A program made the position numbers and the translations under genes. Under the pieces are notes generated by a model, which was not told where the DNA came from, did not search any database, and saw only the letters and a list, made by a program, of their open reading frames with translations. From positions 2,238,952 to 2,302,951 of the forward strand of contig SSNP01000019.1 in the NCBI GenBank assembly GCA_006937955.1: a DNA stretch of 64,000 bases. Reading direction: 5' to 3'. Shown piece by piece: positions 47,345 to 59,300 of this stretch (the stretch's first letter is position 1; each line of letters opens with the position of its first letter). Source of the stretch: Pachypanchax playfairii. Taxonomy: Eukaryota; Chordata; Actinopteri; Cyprinodontiformes; Aplocheilidae.

Positions 47345-50300
47345 ATGGCTCTAGTTTTTTGGGTTTTGCTCCTTTCAGGTTTTCTCTTTGACTCGGGAGG
47401 TACTGCATTTCCTATCGGTGTTTTTTTTAATTGATATTCATTCATTCATTGTGATGATGAGAGTTTTCCAAACACAGTCTGTATACTTTGGTTGACTCTA
47501 TAGGCTCTGCTTCGACTGCAGGACCAGTGTTCCTGTCAGGTCAGACAGCTGACGGCGTCCTCAAGAGACACAAACGTTACAACAGCGGTTGGTTTGAGGA
47601 ACTGCTGGAGGGCGACTTGGAAAGAGAATGTAAAGAAGAAAAATGTGACTTGGAAGAAGCGAGAGAGTTCTTTGAGGATGATGAAAAGACTGTAAGTATC
47701 GATTTGTTTTATTTACCGCATGTTATTTCTGCTGGTTGAACTCATAAATGGTTTTACTTTGTATTGTAGATGGAGTTCTGGGCAGACTATAAAGGTGATG
47801 TTTGTTTATTAAACTGATTTCCTCACTGCTGTAACTTTGTTTACATGAGAGTGACATTTATATAAAACTAATAAAATCAGTTTCGTCATGGTATTCCTGG
47901 ACTTCACTCTGATCCTTATTTTTAAGCAAAAGCAGAGAAAATATTTAGTTTAAATCACTTTAATCTTCTCTGTAAAGGCATGTCACATGACTGATAGTTT
48001 GGGTTTGGATCTCTTCAGATGGTAATCAGTGCAAGTCAAATCCATGTTTGAACCAGGGGACTTGTAAAGACCAGCTTGGCTACTACACCTGCACATGTGA
48101 TTCTGGCTTTACTGGCAGGAACTGTGAGATTGGTGAGTTCCTGCTCTGTAGCTGAATTAGCAATTTTGATCAAACAAAATTAGATTTTTTTCTGCTATTT
48201 GACCGAACATAATCTCCGTCACCAAGAATCCCCAGCCCAAACGTTGTTTTCTCTTGTTTCTAAATTAAATCAGTGGCTCACATCAAGCATCAATTTGGCT
48301 TCAGGTTACGTAATTAGATTGTTTGTGTTTCTGGATATTCTAAAAACAGCATTTGGAACATCCTGGAAGAGATGATCCCAGTGACTGGGGTCACTTTTAT
48401 TTTATAGTGTACAAAGTACCTCTAAAGGTTAAGTGAATATTTTAAAACTAAAGTCGTGATTCCAAATAAACACGGACTTGTTGCCTCATTTATTTATGAT
48501 CAGTTTCTGATGTGCTTTCTATATAACTTCAGATTTAGTAATGTGGATTAAAAATGCAGGAAACTTGAAGGGAATCTTACATGAGAAAAGATTTTGTTGT
48601 ATAATTTAAAAGACAAATCAATGATTCACCTTTTACAGCAGAAATCATGTTTCAGTTTTATTGGACACTTTTTCCCAGTGAATCTTACTTGAATTTTCTT
48701 CCTATAAATTAGAATTCATCTTTTATGATCATTATTCAGGGTCATGATGGCGCCTCACCTTTAAATCAGACTTTAAACTAGCGTAAAATTCTTTTTGTCA
48801 AAGGTCTGACAAAGTTAAACACACAGGAACATCTGTCATTTAGTTATTTCATGGATCTGTCTTTGATTGCAGTCATTGCCAAACGATGTGATGTGAACAA
48901 TGGCGACTGCATGCACTTCTGTGACTCTGTAACAACCTTCGGGGCCAAATGCTCCTGTGCATCAGGATACAGGCTGATGCAGGATGGGCTCAACTGTGAA
49001 GCAGAAGGTCCGGATGACAAATTCTCAGTGAAACATATTAACAATATTAACATCATGACAATGTAAAGCTTTTTTCCACTTCATCTCCAGCTGAATTTCC
49101 ATGTGGTAGAACTGCACTAACAGACGTCAGCACATTTGAAAGGTCACTGCTTGGTTCTGAAAGGAAAAATCTCCTGAACACCACAACACTCACTGATATG
49201 ACCTCTACAACAAACCCTTTAACAACCAGCAGCACCACTTTCAATGACTCTGAAGATCCCTCTGAGAAACCACCTGAGGCTTTTACGCGCATCGTTGGTG
49301 GGAGGGAGGTCCTTCCAGGAGAGATCCCGTGGCAGGTACAGTATGTTTAGAGACAGAAATAATGGAATTTGTTACAATATGTACAGAACATCATCCTTTA
49401 CCTTCTTTTTTTTTTACCAGGTGGCCCTGATAGCTCATCCCAGTGGTCATTTATTCTGTGGGGGCTCCATCCTCAGGGAGCGTTGGATTATCACAGCTGC
49501 TCATTGTCTAGTAGAGTCACAAGGCTCCTTCTTGGTCCGAGTTGGTAAGTCACATAAGAATCAGGAGGTTGTTGCGTTGACAGTAAAATCTCTGTAAGAG
49601 TTCACAAAAAGTTCATCAATGTAAAATGTTTTGGTTCAGAAAAAATGTAATTAATGATAGAAAACATGTCTTCTACTTCAGTTCTACTAAAATGAACCCA
49701 CAACATCCCTGTTACGGGTCCTGCCATGTGGTTTTAGGAGACAGTCTGTGCACCAGAGATGTGGGGCTGAAAGTCCCGCCCACTCTACCCACTCACCCAA
49801 TCACAGACCAAAGATCTTAAAATATTAAACATTTGAACACATGAGGAGCATTTTTTGTTTACATGATGAGACTTACAAATTATGTTTGGACAAGCCACAA
49901 GGGGGCGCTTGATGTTAAACTTCCGTTTTAATTATGTCTAATTATAAAACAGTCTTTAAGACAAAAAAAGCTGATTTTTTAAACCGTTAACCTCAGTCTA
50001 AATATGAGCAGATCTTAACTACTAATAAGAAACCATCTCACGATTTTTCTAACAGATATAATACAATTGGATGGATACAAGCATTTAATGAATGATTAAT
50101 CGATGTCTAATTGAAAATAAATTGCTTTATTTACAGCTCATTATCTATAATTGGTCTGATTGCTTGATGTACCATCATGTAAAGCTTTTTATATTCACTT
50201 TCACATAAATTTGTTTCAGAAATGTTTGTCTTTTAAATTGACAAGTATTGAAACTATGTGCAGAAATGAGTAAAACAAAAGAAACTGACATTAATCAAGT

Positions 50301-51178
50301 CAGACAACCAGAAGCCAGTTGCATCATTAGGGAAAAGTAATGGAAAGGTGAATAAAAAAGGTGTTTGGAGATTGTAAAGTTTGTAATTTGGAAAAATAGA
50401 AATTAATTTAGGGTTAGAAATACACTGAAAACTCTTCAGTTCTTGTTTTATTTCATTTTTTTTCTTTCAATGGAAATCTGATCATTTAAACAGCTTATGT
50501 GGATGGATGGAAAAAGATCTATTAGCTTTAGAACATACTGTAAAGGATCGGAGGGGGGTTCACTTAAATCTGCCATCTCTGCCTGCAGGAGAACATAACA
50601 CCAACATCTTGGAGGACTCGGAGCAGGATTATGAGGTGCTGGAGCAGCACATCCACCCGCGCTACAACGCCACTCTGAGCTTGTACAACCATGACATCGC
50701 CCTGCTTCGTCTCAAATGCCCCATCATCTTCTCTACAACAGTGCGACCTATCTGCATCGGTCCCATGGCTTTCACCGAGGCCTTGGTGAAGGAGTCTTCT
50801 CCGGCTACAGTCAGCGGCTGGGGTCGCACACGCTTCCTGGGATCCACAGCTAACACGCTGCAGAAGGTCCAGGTTCCCTTCACGGATCGAACAGCGTGTA
50901 AACAAAGCAGCAGCGCCAGCATCACTCCTGTCATGTTCTGTGCAGGATACTATGATGAGGCCAAAGATGCCTGTCAGGGTGACAGCGGAGGTCCTCACGC
51001 AAACAGAGTTCACAACACATGGTTCCTGACGGGGATCGTGAGCTGGGGGGAGGAATGTGCAAAAGAAGGAAAATATGGCATATACACGCGAGTATCGGTT
51101 TATTACCGCTGGATAAATTATGTGGTGGAGGAAACTAAACTCAGGCTGGCATTTGATGTGGAAGACCCTGACTCCTGA
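47345..51178 (+). CDS. f9: Coagulation factor IX, complete, eight coding exons
   Basis: Vitamin K-dependent clotting protease zymogen, secreted; when activated it works with factor VIII to activate factor X. Exons: 47345-47399, 47504-47691, 47770-47794, 48019-48132, 48873-49007, 49091-49335, 49421-49544, 50589-51178 (TGA). Frame stays open throughout, giving about 491 residues (human about 461). The 25-nt third exon and 114-nt EGF exon match human F9 sizes. Order: hydrophobic signal (1-~18); propeptide ending RHKR at 43; Gla domain from Tyr44 with 12 Glu; EGF1 from ~90 (DGNQCKSNPC); EGF2 from ~128; linker with Cys177 and activation segment with Asn-X-Thr/Ser sites; cleavage Arg239-Ile240 (IVGG); protease with His282, Asp331, Ser428 (GDSGGP) and S1-pocket Asp422. 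C-terminal WGEECAxxGKYGIYTxVS is strongly F9-like, favouring F9 over F7 or F10, as does the mcf2 neighbour. The exon 5 donor (GTCCGG) is weak. Fish paralogue suffix not decided. Confidence 0.95.
49895..49909 (+). promoter_or_regulatory. CTCF-like motif in f9 intron 7
   Basis: CCACAAGGGGGCGCT matches the CTCF core consensus very closely on the plus strand. It lies in the last f9 intron. Binding is unproven, and the motif might have been brought in by a repeat. Confidence 0.35.
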
Positions 51179-51360
51179 CACCATGTGGCATGATGTTTAA
51201 GTTTGTGTACAGAAAGAAAATAGATCAAGTCAATATAAACGCAGAAATAAGCATAATTTCACTGAATCTATCGTCTTATTTCTGTGTAAATGTGAATCAT
51301 TTCTGTGTAGATTGAATCAAGAACATTTTTCCTGGGTTTTTCAGAGATGTTGGACAGTTG

Positions 51361-51366
51361 AATAAA
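51361..51366 (+). promoter_or_regulatory. f9: Likely f9 polyadenylation signal
   Basis: The first canonical AATAAA after the f9 stop lies about 183 nt downstream on the same strand. A second (AGAATAAAATAAATG) occurs near 51524-51534 and could serve as an alternative. The cleavage site itself cannot be read from sequence. Confidence 0.5.
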
Positions 51367-51589
51367 GAGTCAAGTATTTAAAAACATGTTTAAAATGACA
51401 CTGAATCTTAAAAATTCTATATTTTACTATTTAAAGTGTAAATATTTAGGATAAAGGATAAGATATAAATCTATTTAATTTGTTTTGAAGATGGTTTCAT
51501 GATCATCTGGAATTTTATACAAGAATAAAATAAATGATTAAACTCAATTCATAAAACAAAGAATATATTTGAAGTCAGTTATTCTCTGT

Positions 51590-51725
51590 ACCTGCTGCTC
51601 CTGTTCAGGGTCACGGGTCTATCTCCAGCTGTCATTGGACGAGAGGCGGGGTCACACCTGGACAGGCTCATCACAGGACCACATGTAGACAGACAACACC
51701 TCCATACACTCATATCAACTTAGAT
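51590..51725. repeat. Interspersed repeat fragment between f9 and mcf2
   Basis: The stretch with CCAGCTGTCATTGGACGAGA, GGCGGGGTCACACCTGGACA and CACCTCCATACACTCATA resembles a common fish interspersed repeat. Ends are approximate and the family was not assigned. It lies in the tail-to-tail gap, beyond the f9 polyadenylation signals. Confidence 0.6.
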
Positions 51726-51792
51726 TTAACAGTCAAATAAAACTCCACGTTCACAGCTTCATCATTTCATTTAACTTTAAAAAAAAAACACA

Positions 51793-51798
51793 TTTATT
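51793..51798 (-). promoter_or_regulatory. Possible mcf2 polyadenylation signal
   Basis: On the minus strand AATAAA is followed by TGTG and a T-run, a plausible cleavage context. It lies about 1.5 kb past the mcf2 stop, implying a long 3' untranslated region (51.8-53.3 kb). Other minus-strand AATAAA copies closer to the stop (for example 52087-52092) are alternatives. Confidence 0.3.
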
Positions 51799-53337
51799 GC
51801 AACAAATGCCAAACTCTCATATCATTTGTTACAGAACCAAAGCTGTAGAAAACAGTGCAGACCACTGAATGACTCATAAAAACCCTCCTCGGTGTTCAGT
51901 AATCGTGCATGTTTAAAAAAAGAAACATTCAGCAATAAGCTTCGGGTTCTTGGCTCATCAGGGTTCAGACCATTTCAAGCATTTTTTACCCAAACCTGCC
52001 AAAATCTGTGCAAATTGTGCAGCATTTGGATTGAGATTTCTTTTCTATATCATGTGATCATAACAGAAAAACAAAGAAAAGAGTGTTTTATTAGAGTCAA
52101 GCATAGAGTCCTTAAATATATGGAGATGTACTTTCATTTGAGACTACAACATGAAGGGGAAATAAATAAACTAACAACACGGGGAATACGAGGAGAGGAG
52201 CAGTCCCTACAGCTTTCCTGACTCATTTCCATATCAGGAACAGTAAATCAAAGGCAGGGAGTTGATTTGATGTGGTAAATCATATAAGTCTGCAATCAAT
52301 ATTTAATTAAGCGTTTGACGCAGAGGATATATATTTCATGTTGGCTGTAGGATTCCTTTTAATATGGAAGCAAAGAGTTACTGAGCTGTGCTGCTGAGGA
52401 GGAATCAATTTGTGATGATTGAGTACACGCCGCGTGATTCTCTCCCTCTGCCCCTCCCCCTTCCTGTCTGTGCTGTGACTGACAATCACGTTTTGGAAGA
52501 ACCTGAAAAATATGAGAGTATTTTTTTTGTGACGACTCACATTTACTCAGAGGAATCTGCTGGCCTCGCTTTGTCATTTTCCTCTGCCTGACATCACTGC
52601 GATTGGGGGACCATCTCCTCATCACCCCACCCCCCCAGCCTCCCGAATACATTACAAAGATAAAAAAGAAGCAAGAAAAAGGGCAAATACACAGTGTAAA
52701 AGGTAAAGCAGCGAGCAAAAGACACATTCAGTAGGTGGTTATTATAGTTATTGTAGCACTTCCACCTTTTTTTAAAGTGCCTGTTGGATTTTTTGAGGTC
52801 GGTTTAAAGCAGAAGGAGTTCGCAAAGAGTATATACAACATACTCTAAGAGCAGCGATTAAAAAAAAGGCAATAAGGCATGGCACATTTTGGCATTTTAA
52901 CTCTCAGACTGTACAGACGAGTGCTGCCTTAAGATGTCAAATACTTCAAAATGAAATGATGAAATTCATTAAATGTTAAAAAAATGAAACAAGTATTTAC
53001 AAAAGTCTGTTTTAAGAAAAGTTTGTAGGTTAAATCTTTAAATCCTCAGGACACATGTGAGCACCTGTAACCTCAAGTATCAGCTGCAATAAAGAGTTCG
53101 CAGTGTGTGAAGTGACACACTGATGCAGCAGCACGTGCTGACTGCACAGATGATGCAGATGAAAGACGAAAAGAGCAACCTTTTGATTGTCCTGTTGTTT
53201 AGGCCACACCTTTGCTTTCAGAAAATCTGGTGTGTCGATTGTCAGATTTTTCCCTTTTATTTGAGTCATCTGTTCTGAGGAAAGCCGCCACGTGGAGGAG
53301 ATAACACGCTCTGACTCAGTCACTCATGATTTCTTCT
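51799..53337 (-). other. Probable mcf2 3' untranslated region / intergenic
   Basis: No coding exon is seen. The overlapping frames at 52307-52730 on both strands have no domain and lie beyond the mcf2 stop. A C-run (CACCCCACCCCCCCAGCC near 52623) and A- or T-runs are the only repeats noted. Assignment to the mcf2 3' untranslated region is inferred from position. Confidence 0.4.
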
Positions 53338-56300
53338 CTATGGGGAGCTCATCTTCCTCACCTTCAGGTTCATCGGGTCTGCAAGAAAAACACACAAGCT
53401 TTTAATAAGAAAATCAAACGGATGACTCAACGCAGAGGTCTGTGACTTTTCTTTACCTCCCAGTCTGGGGGAGTGTTCCTGGCTGTTGTTTCCTATAATT
53501 ATCTGCAGGCTGGGAGTCGTTATGAAGCCCTCCTGCTGCCGACTCAGATTTTTCACCAGCCTTTTAGTCAGGATGATAAATAGACAGATGATGAGGGGGA
53601 GATAATTGATAAATTAACACAGTCACCAGGTTTTTTTATGGTTCTTTTGACATTTTGAAAAGCAGGATTTTATTCTTTTTATTAAAATCCGACCTGATGA
53701 AGCTGCTTCTCCATCACTCTGCACTACCTCTCTCATGGTTGATCTCTACACCTGACATTTACTCATGTGGATGGAAACTCACCAGCGTCCCCTGTTGTCT
53801 TCACACTGTAGATGGATGAAGTCTCCACGTTTGACGTTGATACTGTTTGGTCCATTTTGAGGACAGTCAGCCAAAGCTCTGTACCGGCCTGCAGACTGAC
53901 AACAGATAAAATTAAATAAAATGACACAGCAAGTGAATTAGCAATGCTTACAAAAATTATTACAAAGATTTTTGGTGAAATAAAATCTGCTTTAACTGTA
54001 GCTCTGGTCTGAAAATACAGAAATGATCTCTTTAAATATCACAAATTTAAATGTTTATATTTAGTCTTGGACAAACACATGAGAATATATGTACACTGTT
54101 GATGTGTAGCTGTATTCAGACAGGATTTTTCTGCACTGGAACCCTGACAGATACACATTTTCTCCAATTTGTGTCACTTTTACTACTTAAGGCTCATTTA
54201 TAGGAGCAGAAATGATCAAAATTGTCCAGATGCAGTACAAAGGTAAAGAGCTATACATGTATCCAGTTTCTAAACCTTTACAGAGATGGTCCTGTCCAGG
54301 CCATGATTTTAAAAATCCTGATCGTTAAGCTCAAAGATATTTAATATTTAGGTAGTTAATTATGAAAAAAAAATTGTAATTAAAGGGATCGGTGTTCTAA
54401 AAATGCATTTACAGGGTAAATAAAAGGCTTCCTGCAGACAGCTGTTCACCTCTTATTTTGACAGTGCCAAACTGTTTAGTTACAGAATATGTTCTTCAAG
54501 CAGAAATTCCAACTCAAACTACAGGAACATGATGTTCACAGAGCTCCTGTGTTTATGTGTGATCCACAAACTGCTTTTAATCTTTTGCAAAGAGCAAATA
54601 TCTGAGGACAAGCTGTAACTCCTGATGTGAAGACAGAACAAAATGGAGGAATTTCTCAGCTGTTTCAAATAAGCGAATGATGAAAATCTTAAATATTTGA
54701 AGCAAACAGAAATTCAACACTTATTTAAAGGAAAGTTCTACTCTTCCTCATTTCAACCAGCTCAAAATGTGTGATAACTACAAATTACATACAACAATTA
54801 TTACATCTTAATTTTAAAAGGCTGTAACATCATGTGAAACTGAGACAGGAGTTATAAATGTTGGGGGATTTTTCCAAAGTCATATTAAAAGAAAATGGAT
54901 TTCTGTGTAATTAGCATCTAATATCATATTATATCATTGTGTATGTATTTTATTTTATATTGCCAGAAACATTAACAGGCTAATTGTGAAGATTTAAAAC
55001 TTTAACAACATTTCTGAAAGGTTTTCCACTTTTAATCCATCAGTCTTTTCAACATAACTAGTAGCTTTTGTAGCTAACAGGAAATTATCAGTATTTCAAA
55101 AAAAATACTTTACAGTAGTATGTTGGACTACTAGGTTTATTATTAACCATAAACAGGTATTTTGTTACATTTTTAGTTGTGCTGACAGGAAGTTGCTCTA
55201 TTTTTCCTGGCTGTGTGCTTTATGAGGTTAATATGTATTATAAATTTGACATCTCACCAGTTTGAGCACTTTTTTCTCCTCAGTCTCAGATGGGTGGAAG
55301 GCGTCCTGATCTCCAGACCACTCCTCCAGACCCTCGCAGATGTCTGCGGAGTGATGCGCTCCGGGCCAACCTGGGACACAGACACTGATTTGAAAGGCAC
55401 CAAAGGACTCCAGAACGCTGTACAGTTTTTAAAAGAGCACCACGTAGATACTTAGTAACTATGTCGACATTTAAAACACTTACTGGGAAATTAACAAGAA
55501 CGTAGAATCAAAAGCTAATCTCATGAGCTGGACTCTTTTCCCCCAAAGTCCTCGATGTACCTGGTTCTTCAGGTCAAAGTACACCTGAACCGCTGAGGGT
55601 GAAAAGTCAAATAGCTAAATTAGTTTTGAGGTAAATCAGTGCTGCAACAATGTGCATATAAAATATGATTTACATCGGTTCCCCTCATTTTTTATGAGTA
55701 TGTTACTAAGTATCTACTTGATTAGATGAAATGTTGAACAGGTAGATTTACTCACTCCTGCGGTTGGGTTGGTGTTTGGGGGAGTGAGACTGGGGTTCTG
55801 GGCTGCTCCTCCCAGACTCTGTGTCTTCTGAGCTCACTGACGCCCTCTGCTGTTTGCTGGTGGAAAAAAAAACAACAAAAAGCACCACCTTGGAATTAAA
55901 TACACTCCAATCAGTTTCAGGATAGATGTTGTTCTTGGCCAAAAAGCTGCAGGCAGCTTTATGAACCAGATTCATAAAGTAAAATTGGCACAAGAACAAC
56001 TCCGTCCTGACGTGTCTCACAATGTACCGAACACACAGCAGCCATCTGCAAGCCTCTGAACAAAGGCTGGACTTAAAACCACCAACACAATGATCATACA
56101 AGGATTAGATGGGACAAAAAGTTGGAAGATCTGGTCTCGATCTATCAGAGATTTGATCCTTTATTTGTTGTTGTTTTTCTGATAAATTTTTGGTAAAAAT
56201 GTCTCTCGTTAATTTAGAAGTTGCTTAACCAGATCTCAGGAAGTGAGCCCCATCTCAAATAAAGAGCTACCATAAGCAAATTAGGTGAATTTATGAAATG

Positions 56301-59300
56301 AAAGTGATACTTTTTCTTTTGTTTTCTCTTTGCATTGCATGCAAAATTACATTAGATGCAGATATAAGGATTGTTTTAAAATATACTTTGTTAGAAAGTT
56401 ATGGACGAGCTGCCAAGACACTGGAAAGGAAAGTGGAGGTCAGTTATGAACCACAATGGAGGCTACAATAAATAAAGAGTAAAATAATAAGTGTGAAAAT
56501 CAGCTGACGATCAGTATGCAAACACAGCAGCCTAAAGGTTTTGGGTCCTCATGCCATAGCGAGGCAAGCCGAGGTGGGCTGGGCCAGGCTGAGTTTACCA
56601 CTGAGCGTTACAGCAGGTCAGTGGCGCTGGGAGCAGCGGGGACGCGGACGGGGCCGTTGCCGGGGACTCCGGGGACGGGGGCTCCAGGACCGCAGGCACA
56701 GAAACACATCAGCTGACCGGGAGACAAAGTCCAGCCCCGGCAGACAGCCCCTGGGAACCCCTCTGGACAGCCGCATGCCCCTGCAGGTGGGGGATTTGGA
56801 GGAGTGGGGAAGGGCAACTAGATACATACTGCCACACACAAAGCCTCAAAACACGCCAACATGAAATGAGTAACATTCACTAAAACTAACATCCTGACAG
56901 TTTGACTATGTGTGTGTTTCTCAGATCTGTGTTGCTACAACCTACATTCATGCTTCTAACACACTAGTGCTGAATATTGAGATTGTATTTAACTAAAGGG
57001 ACTGACCTCCCAGTTAGAGATGGAGAAAGCTGCATGTGTTCAGCTGCAGAGCCGTGTTGATATGCTTCATCTAAAACAACAACAGGAAAAAGAAAATAAC
57101 TTAGATAAACTAATATCAATCCATCCATCCATCCATCCCTCCATCCCTCCATCCATCCATCCATCCCTCCCTCCCTCCATCCCTCCATCCCTCCATCCAT
57201 CCCTCCATCCCTCCATCCATCCCTCCCTCCCTCCATCAATCCATCCATCCATCCATGTTCAAGATTGTGAGGACTGAATTTGAACACTAACCTCTGAGTA
57301 GCTTCTGCTGGTTAGTCAGAATTCGTCGGAGCTCATTGAGCCAGGCCATCTTTACATCCACTGTAGGAGCCTGAAACATCACAACTCAGGTCAAACACAC
57401 AGGAATGGGACTTTTTACTCAGGATACATGTTCTCTATACAATTTTTGCTGAGAGTCTCAGATGAATCTGTCAATCTTACTGTTACTGACATATTAAAAA
57501 TTCTAACCTAAATCTCTTACCTGAACTACATAAACCTCCTCCCTGCCGCTGTACCAGATCTCAAACTTCTTCACATCTCCCTTGACGTTCTCTGTGATCC
57601 CCACCGCCGTCATCTGCCAAGAGACAAACTCACAGCTTCAGGATGAGCCACACACACAGAGTTACATCATGTTACACATCTGTCCTGTCTCAACCCAAAA
57701 AGCATGTTCTCCTTGTTCACGCCTCCGCAGTGTGGCTGCTTCCTTCCCACATTCTTAATAATAAATCAAGAGCTACAGAGGAGAAATCAGGTTCTGTGAC
57801 CAGCTGATTGAGTGGAGCTTTAAACACGACTGACAACAACCTACTTTTCTGTCTTTTAGGATTAAAATATCTAAAAGGATTAAAAAGATGCCCGAGAAAA
57901 TGAGTTTACTTTCATCAGCCATTGATGTTTACATGTTTGACTGAGCGTACAGCAAACAGAATTTCTGGCATCATCAAGTTATTCCAGAAAATGTTTTTAA
58001 TAGATTATTTGTCCCTATAATGTCAAATGTATCATATCTGATAGATTTACCTCTTTCACAGAATTAGTAAAAAAAAAAAAACTGCTGTTTGGGATCTCAT
58101 GCATGTATTCTGTCCTCTGTTGGAGGATCGAGGTACTACAGGAAGTAAGTGGCACTTTTTAAGATTATTAGTACTGTAGTATTACTAGTTAAGCATTAAG
58201 GCTTACGTATGTGGGGATTGGTTTCAAAAATGCAAACGTCTCTTTGAAAATGTTAAGAAAGTCATTAATTATAACAAATATTATATTTACTGTATGTTCT
58301 AAATCCAGAACACTGAAATGTTTACATTATGTTTGAAGTCATATCTCTGGTTTGTTCCATTTAAATAAAAAAGAAAAATATAAAACCACATTTTTGTCAA
58401 AGGGTGAATTTGTATTAAACAGTTTAATCTGTATGATTGATCTATGTATTTCTAAAGACAGAGACACAGACGGACCTTGAGACAGTGCTTGAAGCTGTAT
58501 GAAGGAGTCTTGTCGCTGTTGTCTCCGTGCTCCTCTCTACGTTTGCACAACAGCAGAGCTTTTTCATACAAGAAAAAGTGTCTCTGCATGGGCTTGAAGC
58601 GAGCCAACTCCTTCATGCGTGTTGGACCTCTCTTATGACTGATCCACACACTGAAGGAGCCCTGCATCAGCACTCGGCCCAGCTCACAGATGTCACCCTG
58701 TACATAATGAGAGGAGGAATTTATCAAGTTGAAAACTCATTCTGTTCATATTTATCGCAAGTTCTTTAATACTTTTTCACCTCATATCCTGTGATGGAAA
58801 TCTGATGCATGGAGTCATTGACTGATTTGAGCAGGTCCAGCATGGCTGTCAGCGCCCCCTGCAGTTCAGATGTGCCCTCACAATCTGGACTGTATTTTAG
58901 CAGCTCCTGGAAAAATATTCATGCAGCACATGATTTGATCACAGACGTGCAAAGATTTTCAAAAATATATTTGTATTGAGCTTTTTGGTTTTTCTAATTG
59001 ACGGTCAGGACAAAGACAACTGTCTGACCTTGAGAAGCAGCTGGTATTTGGTGAGACGTTGGACCGGTTTCAGCAGGTAGGAATCCAGACCCAGTTTGTG
59101 CTCCAGTTTTTTTTGACACACCTTCATTCAGAAGACAAAAATAAACATCAAGTCTGTCATGTTTGTCAGCAACAAATCACACTGCTCCAGTTCGGAGCTG
59201 CTGCAAAGACTTTTTCTTCTGATTCGATGATAATGTTCAGTTTAGATAGAATTTGAACTTTTTTTTAATTTTTGGCTAAAAGATGTTAACCATCTGATAC

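Noticed and set aside
46143..47434. Several frames rich in HTHTHT or VCVCVC
   Set aside because: They are translations of (GT)n and of the 295-bp tandem unit, so they recur three times. The last one runs into f9 exon 1 in the f9 frame by chance; the real start is the ATG at 47345.
50564..51184. 206-codon minus-strand frame opposite f9 exon 8
   Set aside because: It is the complement of the conserved protease exon. The plus strand has the catalytic motifs and the splice context.
55571..55602. A possible 32-nt mcf2 exon (TVQVYFDLKNQ) between exons 55756-55856 and 55258-55370
   Set aside because: It has AG and GT borders and an open frame, but its exit phase does not match the next exon, whereas the flanking exons join in phase without it.
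56964..57287. Frames rich in HPSIHPSI or GWMDGWRD
   Set aside because: Simple translations of the (ATCC)n microsatellite.
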